DNA of 12,185 bases from Candidatus Pacearchaeota archaeon (lineage in GTDB: Archaea > Nanobdellota > Nanobdellia > Pacearchaeales > GW2011-AR1), in contig JAGLLG010000051.1 in the NCBI GenBank assembly GCA_023140635.1, forward strand, positions 1 to 12,185, in the 5' to 3' direction. The notes below the pieces were generated by a model, which saw only the letters and a list, made by a program, of their open reading frames with translations, was not told where the DNA came from and did not search any database. A program made the translations under genes and the position numbers. Positions 1-7,340 of the stretch are shown one piece after another (position 1 is the first letter of the stretch; each line of letters starts with the position of its first letter).

Positions 1-486
1 TTTTATCAGGGTTGCTATAATCTTCACCCAATGTTAGAATATTTAGTTGAAAGCGAAATCAGGGAGGATACAATGGTCGAGGTTCAAGATTGTTTTAATT
101 CAATGAGGGAGGATTTCGAAGGACGAGGTTTCGATGTTTCCGGAGGTTCGGCAAATTATTCGATTGATTTGTTGCCTGGCAGCGTCGAGATTAGTTTAAA
201 GAAAAGGATTAGTTTGGTCCATGGAGAATCATCACAAAACTTCGAAGATTTCAACACAAAGATTTCATCACCTATTTATGAGTTAATTAAGATTGCACGA
301 GATGTTGTAAACTCTGAATCACAGTATTGTCATTTTGAATATAATGGCTACATGCTTTTGTATCCCCAGTATGATCTCCAGAGGATAGATTATAGTGATA
401 GTAAGATTTACCGTTTGATTGACCGACGTTCAGAGATGGAGTTTAGATTTGCTGTAAGGAGTTGTGCGTTCGCACCCGGAATATGA
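1..486 (+). CDS. Family A pilin-like surface protein, 3' part only (copy 1)
   Basis: The reading frame is open from the first base, so the window edge cuts the gene. What remains is 161 residues. It is a diverged paralogue of the full 243-residue protein at 4201-4932. Both share a Cys before the central strand, a G-[FY]-x-V-x-x-G motif, SPIYE, YPxY, an IYxL strand and a C-terminal FxFAxRSxAxPxG block. About 80 N-terminal residues are missing, which should include the class III signal and membrane helix seen in the paralogue. The ATG at position 31 is therefore probably internal. The stop overlaps the next start as ATGA (483-486), so translation of the large downstream gene is probably coupled. 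The biochemical function is unknown; an extracellular, membrane-anchored subunit is inferred from the paralogue. Confidence 0.85.
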   Translation, partial: FYQGCYNLHPMLEYLVESEIREDTMVEVQDCFNSMREDFEGRGFDVSGGSANYSIDLLPGSVEISLKKRISLVHGESSQNFEDFNTKISSPIYELIKIARDVVNSESQYCHFEYNGYMLLYPQYDLQRIDYSDSKIYRLIDRRSEMEFRFAVRSCAFAPGI

Positions 487-3400
487 AATTAAATAAGAGA
501 AGAGCTATAGCAAGTTTTGAAGTAGTGATAATGATAACATCGCTGTTCGCATTCTCTTATTTTATCTATGCCTCTGAGGATATTTTAAGAAAGTTAAAGG
601 AACCTCTAGTCCCAGTAGTTTCTGCAGAACAAGTTAATACAACTTTGGATGATGGCACTATCTTGATAGAGAACATCACGCGAACAGTTTTTAGCATTTC
701 GTCTAATGAGTTTGGCGCAGGATGTTGTGCATTAGCTATTGACGGACAAAAATGTGCGACAGCGACGGTAGATACTTGTTCCGAAGGGGTGCTCTTTGCA
801 GAAGGTGCTATATGTAGTGCAACCTCGTTCTGCCGGAAGGGCTGTTGTTACGACGAGAACGCAGGAGTTTATGATAAAAATGTTTTAAAATTAGACTGTC
901 CAGAAAGTTGGGTTGACGACCCTAATTGTAACATGCCAGGAGCAAGATTAGGATGTTGTGTTCTTGGGACGAATTCGATTTTTGAAACGGAAGGACAATG
1001 TAGGGTTGATACTTTAAGCAGGGCGTTAGGAGTTGATGATGTTGTTGATTGGAGCAAAGATGTTAATGAGGTTCAATGTTTAATGCTTTCAGCGACGCAG
1101 AATGGGGGGGCGTGCGTTCTTGCAGAAGGAAACTGTAAATTCGGGACAGAAGTTGATTGCCTAAATTATGGCGGACAGTTTAATGAAGATTACCTTTGCA
1201 CCTCACCCTCACTAAATACCTCTTGTGAAGCAACTGAAGAGACAACTTGTATTGAAGGCAAAGATGGAGTTTATTTTGTAGACTCTTGTGGAAATTACGC
1301 AAATGTTTACGATTCCTCTAAACTGAATGATGTTAGTTATTGGGATAGGGTCATTTCTCCAGAGGAAGCATGTAACATCGGTAATAATGGAAATGCTAAT
1401 TCGCAAGATTGTGGAAATTGCAATAGGTTTCTTGGAGGAATTTGCGCTTCAGCATCGGAAGAAAATTTTAACGTTGATCTTGGAAGTTTTTATTGTAAGT
1501 CGACCTCATGTACATTCGAGGGAGAGAATTATCTAAATGGGGAATCATGGTGCGCTTACGACGGGAAAATCGGTGATGGTGACGATGTAGTCGGGTCAAG
1601 GCATTGGAAATATGTATGCTCTCAAGGGAGTATCCAAATAGAGCCTTGTGCGGATTACAGAAATCAGATTTGCATTCAAACGAATACCTTTGATGTCGAC
1701 GGAAGTGAGGTGCAATTTAAGAATGCTGCATGTATTGCGAACAATTGGAGAGAGTGTATCAATCTGAATGGTGAAGAAGACGGGTTAGAATTATGCGAGG
1801 AGACATTAAATTGTAGAATAGAAAATGTAGCTGTCGCAGATAAATTTAATTTTAATGTTTGCACTCCAAAATATCCAGGGGGATTTAGTTTTAAGAATGA
1901 GCGTTATCAAAAAACTGCAGAACAAATTTGCGGGATGGCAGATCAGACATGTACCGTAGTTTACCAACCAAAGAGGTGGGGAGGATGTAAACTTGTTGCA
2001 AATGAAGGATGTTTAGGAGAAAAATTTGCACAAGAGATGAATGATCTTTGTACAAGTCTTGGTGATTGCGGAGGAGCCGTAAATGTTGAAGGAGTCTATG
2101 CCGGAAATTATAGGGTTGGAAATTCTCCGACGCTAAGTCAGGGTTGGATTAATGGATTGCAGATGTTAGCTGAGCCAGTTGCTGGAACGTTTGCCGAGGT
2201 AGAAAACTACAGCGAATATTTAGAAGTCGCCGGACTTTTAGGAAGCCCTAGTTCGGTGTCCGAAGGAGAAGAATCTACTAATTCCGAAGAAATAATAAAT
2301 AGCATTGGTAGGGGGATCGCCGGAATTGGGTATGCGATAGGGATAATCAATGTCATGGGATTTGTTGCAGGTTCGTCAGCTGTATCCTCTATTTCTCTAA
2401 CTGGAATGTCTGGTCTTGCGAGTAGTGCTCCTGGAGCGGCTTTCTCAGGCGTCGCTATAGGGGCTGGAATTGGTATGATTGCAGGAGCAATGTTGGCGAG
2501 TTCTTTAGGAATTAGTTCTGGTGGCTCACTATTAATGAGTATCGGTGGAGGACTTATGGGTACGGCAATTGGAGGATACATGATGGACTTAATAACAGTT
2601 ATTACAAATAGTCCTCTTTTTTGGGTAGGTGTCATTTTAATAATTATATCTTTGTTTTTTGGAGGAGATGATTGTGATCCAACTAGAGTTACATTTGAAT
2701 GTAAACCCTGGCAACCACCGATAGGAGGAGATGATTGTGAAAGATGTAATGGAGATTTGTTAAAGCCGTGCTCCGAATATCGTTGCAATAGTCTTGGAGC
2801 TTCATGCGAATTAATTAATGTAGGAACTAACCATGAGTTATGTATCGATGGAGGTAGGGACGATACAAATCCTCCAAGGATAGAACCTCAGTTAGGAACT
2901 GTTTCTCAAGATGAGAGATATGATGATATTTCTGAAGGAGGATTTAGTATAACTTCTCTTCAAGAAACCTGTATCGATGCTTATTCCCCTCTTGTTTTCG
3001 GAATCACAACCGACGAGCCTGCCCAGTGCAGGTTTGACGTGATAGAAAGAGAGTTTAACGAAATGTCTTTTGATCTCGGAGGAAATTATTATTCGTATAA
3101 TCACACAACAAAATTCACACTTCCTGATCCGAGCCACGGACAAAGCCAGGGGGGAGATTGGACGGGCGATTTGAGATTATATCTTAAGTGTCGAGACACG
3201 AAAGGACACGAAAGTCCTGGTTTCTATACGATAGATATTTGTGTAAAAGAAGGACCTGATAAGACCTCGCCAATGATTAGGGCTGTAAATCCATCAGAGG
3301 GAACAATTGTTAGTTTCGCAACTACATCCGAAAATTTAACTGTAATTACAAATGAACTCTCGACTTGTAAGTGGGACACCGTCGATACTGATTACAGTCT

Positions 3401-4133
3401 AATGACAAATTCAATGACTTGTAACGACGTTCTCACATCTCCTTCATCTCCAATAGGCTATGTTTGTTCGGATGATTTACCTATAACAAATGGAACTAAC
3501 ACATATTATATTCGGTGTATGGATCAACCGTGGCTTGACAGCCTAGAGGAGAGAAATGCGAATACTCAAAGTTATGTTTATACCTTAAGAAAACCCGAGA
3601 AGAAAATTGAAATTGATTGGATTGAACCAAATGAAAATTTTGAAGTAAATTCTGATATGACGACGATTGAATTACAAGTTCGGACTTCTGGTGGAGGCGA
3701 ATTTCATTCCTGTTCGTATTCCTTTTCAGGATATGATCGTATGATCGAGATGTTTGAGACTGGAGAAGGCAGGATCCACATACAACAATTAAATCGACCT
3801 TCTGGAACAAACAAGATTTATATCGAATGTCTGGATGAAGCAGGGGACTCAGCTCAGCGCTCTACAGAATTTAGAATTATTCATGATACTTCAACACCAC
3901 AGATTGCAAGAGTTTGGCAGACAGACAGTACGCTTTATATCGTTACAACCGAGGACGCAGAATGTGTTTATAGCACAACAGATTGTAATTATGGTTGGAA
4001 CGACGGAGTGCTTATTGGAAATGGTAAGAGTCACACGATTAGTACAATCACCGGTAAAATATACTATATTAAATGCAAGGACAACTTTGAAAATATCCCG
4101 TCTGGTTGTTCTATTTCAGTGCAAGCTATATAG
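483..4133 (+). CDS. Giant cysteine-rich, Ig-like surface protein with pilin-like N-terminus (fused form, 1216 aa)
   Basis: I start it at ATG 483, which forms an ATGA overlap with the previous stop and puts the KRRA-IASFE pilin-like signal at residues 5-13. An in-frame ATG at 462 would add a charged tail ahead of the signal. Order of parts: class III-like signal and helix (5-33, with Glu at +5 after the predicted cut). Then a domain of about 42 cysteines (roughly 70-560) with the NGESWC...GSR...PCAD.RN..C core near 352-400. Then a Gly/Ala-rich hydrophobic stretch with about four possible membrane segments (607-726). Then a Cys block with PWQPPIGGDDCERC and PCSEYRC (729-792). Finally four Ig-like repeats beginning near 793, 926, 1040 and 1135, most ending in Y[IL][KR]C[KRM]D. 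Numerous N-x-S/T sequons and paired cysteines point to an extracellular, disulfide-stabilised protein. It equals the 595 + 702 residue pair downstream. The role is probably adhesive or structural, but this is inferred. Confidence 0.88.
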   Translation: MKLNKRRAIASFEVVIMITSLFAFSYFIYASEDILRKLKEPLVPVVSAEQVNTTLDDGTILIENITRTVFSISSNEFGAGCCALAIDGQKCATATVDTCSEGVLFAEGAICSATSFCRKGCCYDENAGVYDKNVLKLDCPESWVDDPNCNMPGARLGCCVLGTNSIFETEGQCRVDTLSRALGVDDVVDWSKDVNEVQCLMLSATQNGGACVLAEGNCKFGTEVDCLNYGGQFNEDYLCTSPSLNTSCEATEETTCIEGKDGVYFVDSCGNYANVYDSSKLNDVSYWDRVISPEEACNIGNNGNANSQDCGNCNRFLGGICASASEENFNVDLGSFYCKSTSCTFEGENYLNGESWCAYDGKIGDGDDVVGSRHWKYVCSQGSIQIEPCADYRNQICIQTNTFDVDGSEVQFKNAACIANNWRECINLNGEEDGLELCEETLNCRIENVAVADKFNFNVCTPKYPGGFSFKNERYQKTAEQICGMADQTCTVVYQPKRWGGCKLVANEGCLGEKFAQEMNDLCTSLGDCGGAVNVEGVYAGNYRVGNSPTLSQGWINGLQMLAEPVAGTFAEVENYSEYLEVAGLLGSPSSVSEGEESTNSEEIINSIGRGIAGIGYAIGIINVMGFVAGSSAVSSISLTGMSGLASSAPGAAFSGVAIGAGIGMIAGAMLASSLGISSGGSLLMSIGGGLMGTAIGGYMMDLITVITNSPLFWVGVILIIISLFFGGDDCDPTRVTFECKPWQPPIGGDDCERCNGDLLKPCSEYRCNSLGASCELINVGTNHELCIDGGRDDTNPPRIEPQLGTVSQDERYDDISEGGFSITSLQETCIDAYSPLVFGITTDEPAQCRFDVIEREFNEMSFDLGGNYYSYNHTTKFTLPDPSHGQSQGGDWTGDLRLYLKCRDTKGHESPGFYTIDICVKEGPDKTSPMIRAVNPSEGTIVSFATTSENLTVITNELSTCKWDTVDTDYSLMTNSMTCNDVLTSPSSPIGYVCSDDLPITNGTNTYYIRCMDQPWLDSLEERNANTQSYVYTLRKPEKKIEIDWIEPNENFEVNSDMTTIELQVRTSGGGEFHSCSYSFSGYDRMIEMFETGEGRIHIQQLNRPSGTNKIYIECLDEAGDSAQRSTEFRIIHDTSTPQIARVWQTDSTLYIVTTEDAECVYSTTDCNYGWNDGVLIGNGKSHTISTITGKIYYIKCKDNFENIPSGCSISVQAI

Positions 4134-4145
4134 GAGATAACAGAA

Positions 4146-4153
4146 TTTATAAA
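4146..4153 (+). promoter_or_regulatory. Putative archaeal TATA box for the second operon
   Basis: TTTATAAA lies in the only real intergenic gap of the + strand cluster (4134-4200, 67 bp). Its end is 47 bases before ATG 4201. With usual archaeal spacing the transcript would start near 4175, leaving a short leader of about 25 bases that contains a purine-rich AGAGGG (4184-4189) as a weak ribosome site. I see no convincing BRE. The same transcript could also continue from the upstream gene. Confidence 0.5.
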
Positions 4154-4200
4154 TGAGGGATTGTTAAAATGAATATGGATGAAAGAGGGTATTAAAAGAT

Positions 4201-4932
4201 ATGAAAAAAGGACAAGTTACATTGTTTATTATTATGGCTATTATGATAGTTTCTGTTGTGTTAATCTTCTTTTTATGGGCTAAACCAACTTATCTTTCAG
4301 AGACGGGCAAAGAACTTGGCTTTGAAAATTGTATTAGGGATGCTATAGGGCCTGTGATCGATGAGCTCGGGGAGAATGCAGGTTTTGTGAATACAGGTTT
4401 CAGTTATCCTTATGGCGGACAAGAATTTGTTTATCTTTGTTACACAAATGAATATTACAAAACTTGCACGGTGCAGGTACCTTTTTTGAGAACAAATTTT
4501 CAAGAGCAGATAGAAAAAGTTATGAAGGAAAAGATTAAAGTTTGTTATGATAATTCCATCGAGGATTTGAAATCACAAGGTTATTCAGTTACTTCAGGAG
4601 ATGTTGATTACGAGATGTTGATTGAACCGAGTGTTGTAAGAGTTGAAATTGATGCGCCGACAACAGTAGGCTCGCAAAAATTTGCCAGGTTTAATGTCAA
4701 GGTTAACTCCCCAATTTATGAAATGGTCATGATATCAACGTCGATTTTACAATCGGAAGCAAAATATGGAGATTCAGATATCAGTGAGATGATGAGATTT
4801 TATCCAGAGTATATTATTGACAAGATTAAAAGGGAGGATGGCACCACGATTTATATTTTAGAAAGTAAATTGTTCGGAACTAAATTTCAGTTTGCTAGTA
4901 GAAGTTTGGCCTGGCCAGCAGGATATGAGTAA
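4201..4932 (+). CDS. Family A class III signal (pilin-like) surface protein, full length (copy 2)
   Basis: This 243-residue protein starts MKKGQVTLF. It has a textbook short basic stretch, a predicted G-Q cut between residues 4 and 5, and a hydrophobic helix to about residue 26. That is the layout of archaeal type IV pilin-like precursors, although the usual Glu at +5 is replaced by Phe. The ectodomain has scattered cysteines (CYT and KTC near 80-90, KVCYDNS near 115) and ends with SPIYE, YPEY and FQFASRSLAWPAG. These motifs are shared with the truncated gene at 1-486. It opens the second transcription unit behind a TATA-like box. In copy 1 this family is followed directly by the large Cys-rich gene; here a toxin-antitoxin pair intervenes. 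I recognise the overall look from DPANN genomes but know no assigned function. Confidence 0.88.
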   Translation: MKKGQVTLFIIMAIMIVSVVLIFFLWAKPTYLSETGKELGFENCIRDAIGPVIDELGENAGFVNTGFSYPYGGQEFVYLCYTNEYYKTCTVQVPFLRTNFQEQIEKVMKEKIKVCYDNSIEDLKSQGYSVTSGDVDYEMLIEPSVVRVEIDAPTTVGSQKFARFNVKVNSPIYEMVMISTSILQSEAKYGDSDISEMMRFYPEYIIDKIKREDGTTIYILESKLFGTKFQFASRSLAWPAGYE

Positions 4933-4934
4933 AA

Positions 4935-5222
4935 ATGAATAAGAAAAAAATAATTCAAGAACTTGAAAAAAGAAAGGATAAGTTACGGGGTCGAGGGGTC
5001 AGAAAAATAGGATTGTTTGGTTCATTTTTAAAAGGGGATCAAAAAAAAAGTAGCGATATTGATTTGATAGTTAGTTTAAAAAAAATAGACACAGATAGTT
5101 ATCTTGGGACTTGGGTCTATTTGGAAAAAGTGTTTAGAAAAAAAATAGATTTGGTTATTGACATTTCACTTAAACCTGAATTAAATTATATAAAAAAGGA
5201 GGCAGTGTATGCTAAAATATAA
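4935..5222 (+). CDS. mntA: MNT-domain nucleotidyltransferase antitoxin (MntA-like)
   Basis: This 95-residue minimal nucleotidyltransferase has the signature GSX10DXD: G29, S30, D41 and D43. A third acidic residue is probably D72 in KIDLVI, and the C-terminal KKEAVYA tail is typical of the family. In characterised MntA/HepT pairs this enzyme transfers AMP groups to a tyrosine of the HEPN partner and so silences its RNase activity; that role is carried over from the family. It starts 2 bases after the family A stop and overlaps the HEPN gene by 14 bases. Base composition is unlike its neighbours: by hand count 5041-5520, across both TA genes, is about 26% GC, against about 38-45% on either side. 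AAA-lysine runs are long (A9 at 5041-5049, A8 at 5078-5085 and 5138-5145). This suggests horizontal arrival. Confidence 0.92.
   Translation: MNKKKIIQELEKRKDKLRGRGVRKIGLFGSFLKGDQKKSSDIDLIVSLKKIDTDSYLGTWVYLEKVFRKKIDLVIDISLKPELNYIKKEAVYAKI
5197..5202 (+). promoter_or_regulatory. Strong Shine-Dalgarno site for the HEPN toxin
   Basis: AGGAGG lies 6 bases before ATG 5209, inside the end of the MNT gene. It fixes the toxin start and is the most consensus-like ribosome site in the window. Translation of the toxin is likely coupled to that of the antitoxin because the genes overlap by 14 bases. Confidence 0.7.
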
Positions 5223-5556
5223 AATTTATTTGGATGAAATTAGAGAATCAATAAGTGATTTGAAAAAAACAAATGCGTTGATAATTATTAAAAGAATTAA
5301 AAACAAAGGAATTAAAAATACCCAAGATATATTAGTTAAAAATTCTACATTAATGAGATTACAAGTGATTGGCGAATCAGTAAGAAAGTTGCCTAAAGAT
5401 ATCACTAAAAAATATTCAAATGTTAAATGGGCTGAGCTTACATTAATGAGACATTTTATTAGCCACACTTATTCTACTGTTCCGTATGAGCAAGTCATTG
5501 ATTTATTGGAAAATGAAATTCCTAAATTGGGGGAGGCATTGAAGAGTATAAAATGA
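5209..5556 (+). CDS. hepT: HEPN-domain RNase toxin (HepT-like, DUF86)
   Basis: This all-helical 115-residue protein carries the HEPN active-site motif RX4HXY as RHFISHTY: R81, H86 and Y88. In HepT proteins the Arg and His form the RNA-cleaving centre, and the Tyr is the residue AMPylated by the partner MNT protein. All three are present, so the toxin looks intact. The N-terminal KYKIYLDEIRESI helix and the GESVRKLP segment are also typical of the family. It is preceded by a strong AGGAGG and overlaps the MNT gene. Its stop overlaps the next start as ATGA (5553-5556), joining the module to the downstream Cys-rich gene. Composition is as AT-rich as the MNT gene. The biological role here (addiction or phage defence) is inferred. 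Confidence 0.92.
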   Translation: MLKYKIYLDEIRESISDLKKTNALIIIKRIKNKGIKNTQDILVKNSTLMRLQVIGESVRKLPKDITKKYSNVKWAELTLMRHFISHTYSTVPYEQVIDLLENEIPKLGEALKSIK

Positions 5557-7340
5557 ATGTAGTTAGATTTAAAATGACATTGATGATTTTGTTGTTTGTT
5601 TGTTTGGCAACAGTGATAACCGCTGACGCAGCACTTTCAACACCGAGTGCTTGTTGTGAAAGGACCAATGAAGGTGCATGGTGTATTAATACTGGCGAGG
5701 ATAATTGTGATAATAGTTTCATGGTAGCACCAACCTCGTGCGAGACTACTTCCTATTGTAGACTTGGAACGTGTTATAATTCCGAAAGTGGAATTTGTAT
5801 GGAAAATACCCCGCAGAGAGTTTGTGACGCGGGAGGCGGAACTTGGGATTCTCGAGAAATTGGGCAGATACCTCAATGTCAACTAGGCTGTTGTATCATC
5901 GCAGACCAGGCAGCATTTGTTTCGCTAGTTAGATGCAAACGATTGTCGACTCTATTTGGTATTGAGAATAATTATAGAACAGATATAACTTCTGAAGTGA
6001 ATTGTATTGCAACAGCTCAGGCACAAGATGTTGGTGCGTGTGTTTATGAAAAAGATTTTGAGAGAATCTGTAAATTCACCACAAGAGGTGATTGTGATGC
6101 AGGGAACGAGGTTGAAGCAATTGAAGAAAACACATCCAATATACAAGTAGAAATATCTAGTAAGAAAAAATTCTATGAAGATTATCTTTGCTCTGCAGAG
6201 GAGTTAAATACCGCATGTGCCAAACAAGCGTCGACAACGTGCTATCAAGGGAAAGTTTATTGGGTTGATTCCTGTGGAAATAGGGAGAATGTTTATTCAG
6301 CAAACAAAGATATAAGTTGGAATAATGGACGGGTTGCCGAGCCTGGAGAAGTTTGTGCAGAGAATGATGGCTCGAGTAAGAATTGTGGAAATTGTGAATA
6401 TTTGCTAGGCTCGAGATGTGCTGAGTGGGATGGATTTTTTGGCGTAGGTAAACCTGAAGGTAGTGATTATTATTGTCAAAAGACCGAATGTGTTGATAGA
6501 AATGGGGATAAGAGAATGAATGGCGAGTCATGGTGTGTTTATGACGATGTCGTTGGTGGGGGTACAGACAGGGTAGGTTCTAGATATTATCGAGAACTTT
6601 GTGTCGATGGAGAGGTCAGAGTGGAACCCTGTGCAGATTTTAGAAATGAGGTTTGTTTAGAAAACTCAATTGAGACGAGTAAGGGAGATTTTGGAACTGC
6701 GGCATGCAGAGTGAATAGATGGCAAACTTGTACGATGATTGGAGATGAAGAAGATTGTATCAATCGAGATAAGGTAGATTGTATGTGGTTGCCGACGGTA
6801 ACTGGAATGATTCTGGGTGGAGGCCAAGCAGGACGGAGCACTGGTTTCTCTAATCCAACGGCAGGAGATCAGATGTTTAATAATCCTACGGCGACAGGGA
6901 ATGTCATTGCAACAGGCTACGCACTTTTCGGAGATGAGGACTATGGAACAGAAACATCGATTAGCGGAATCGATGGAATTTGCGTACCAAATTTTCCTCC
7001 TGGATTAGAATTTTGGAAAGAAGGTAGTTCAAAACAGGTATGTGGTATTGCAAATGCGAAATGCACAGTTACATATGAAAAGGGATTGCTCGGATCAAAG
7101 AAATGTGTAGAGAATTGCGAATGTTTAGAAGATGGTTGGGCCTTGGGTGCGAATAGAGTTTGTTCGAGCCTTGGTGATTGTGGAGGTTATGTGAATTACA
7201 AAGGGGCTTATACCGACGATGGTTACAAATGGAACGTTGATGGGAACGATAAAAAATTCAGCCCGAATAATGTTAACATTATCAGTGGAGGGTTTAGCGG
7301 AAGAGTTATTGCAGCTATTAGCGGGGTGGAAGAACAATGA
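5553..7340 (+). CDS. Secreted cysteine-rich protein, counterpart of the N-terminal half of the 1216-aa protein (595 aa)
   Basis: It starts at ATG 5553 in an ATGA overlap with the HEPN stop. The N-terminus is a classical Sec signal: n-region MNVVRFK, hydrophobic core MTLMILLFVCLATVI, and ADA-A as a likely signal peptidase I site near residue 26. This contrasts with the pilin-like signals of its neighbours. The mature part holds about 43 cysteines and aligns with residues roughly 70-560 of the 1216-residue protein, including GCC, NEDYLC/YEDYLC, VDSCGN, NCGNC, NGESWC at 323-328, PCAD.RN, and CSSLGDCGG near the end. A Gly/Asn/Thr-rich insert (about 411-465) is absent from the fused copy. There is no second membrane segment, so it is probably released or held by the 702-residue partner, whose gene overlaps it by ATGA (7337-7340). 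The function is unknown; a disulfide-rich adhesin or scaffold is inferred. Confidence 0.88.
   Translation: MNVVRFKMTLMILLFVCLATVITADAALSTPSACCERTNEGAWCINTGEDNCDNSFMVAPTSCETTSYCRLGTCYNSESGICMENTPQRVCDAGGGTWDSREIGQIPQCQLGCCIIADQAAFVSLVRCKRLSTLFGIENNYRTDITSEVNCIATAQAQDVGACVYEKDFERICKFTTRGDCDAGNEVEAIEENTSNIQVEISSKKKFYEDYLCSAEELNTACAKQASTTCYQGKVYWVDSCGNRENVYSANKDISWNNGRVAEPGEVCAENDGSSKNCGNCEYLLGSRCAEWDGFFGVGKPEGSDYYCQKTECVDRNGDKRMNGESWCVYDDVVGGGTDRVGSRYYRELCVDGEVRVEPCADFRNEVCLENSIETSKGDFGTAACRVNRWQTCTMIGDEEDCINRDKVDCMWLPTVTGMILGGGQAGRSTGFSNPTAGDQMFNNPTATGNVIATGYALFGDEDYGTETSISGIDGICVPNFPPGLEFWKEGSSKQVCGIANAKCTVTYEKGLLGSKKCVENCECLEDGWALGANRVCSSLGDCGGYVNYKGAYTDDGYKWNVDGNDKKFSPNNVNIISGGFSGRVIAAISGVEEQ

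Larger units (their letters stand above)
4935..5556. other. AT-rich islet holding the MNT/HEPN pair inside a surface-protein operon
   Basis: The two genes form a compositionally distinct block. Hand count gives about 26% GC for 5041-5520, about 38% for 4561-4800 and about 45% for 5641-5880. No insertion sequence, inverted repeat or target duplication is visible at its edges, so how it entered is not shown. The corresponding junction in copy 1 (483-486) has no insert. Confidence 0.7.

Noticed and set aside
31..33. ATG 31 as the true start of the first gene
   Set aside because: The frame is open to base 1, and upstream residues continue the region that aligns with the paralogue; the needed signal helix is missing, so the gene is cut by the window edge.
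462..485. ATG 462 as start of the giant protein; likewise GTG 9447 and GTG 9938 for two pilin-like genes
   Set aside because: The later ATGs (483, 9453, 9941) give tight stop/start junctions or better ribosome-site placement and put the class III signal at the usual distance from the N-terminus.
2207..2788. Long open frame of 193 codons on the - strand
   Set aside because: It lies wholly antisense to the Gly-rich part of the giant protein, is rich in Pro/Ile as expected from the reverse of Gly/Ser/Ala codons, and has no ribosome site or family resemblance.
3835..4140. 101-codon + strand frame overlapping the end of the giant protein
   Set aside because: A shifted frame of the last Ig-like repeat, which is clearly coding in the main frame; no domain or ribosome site.
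4169..4195. Eight-codon leader frame (MNMDERGY) before the family A gene
   Set aside because: It is in the right place for a leader peptide, but its own ribosome site is absent and it probably overlaps the predicted transcript start near 4175. Chance is the simplest explanation.
4850..4857. TTTATATT as an internal promoter for the toxin-antitoxin pair
   Set aside because: TATA-like and about 80 bases upstream of the MNT start, but it encodes the conserved IYIL strand of family A, so the sequence is explained by coding. Cannot be excluded without transcript data.
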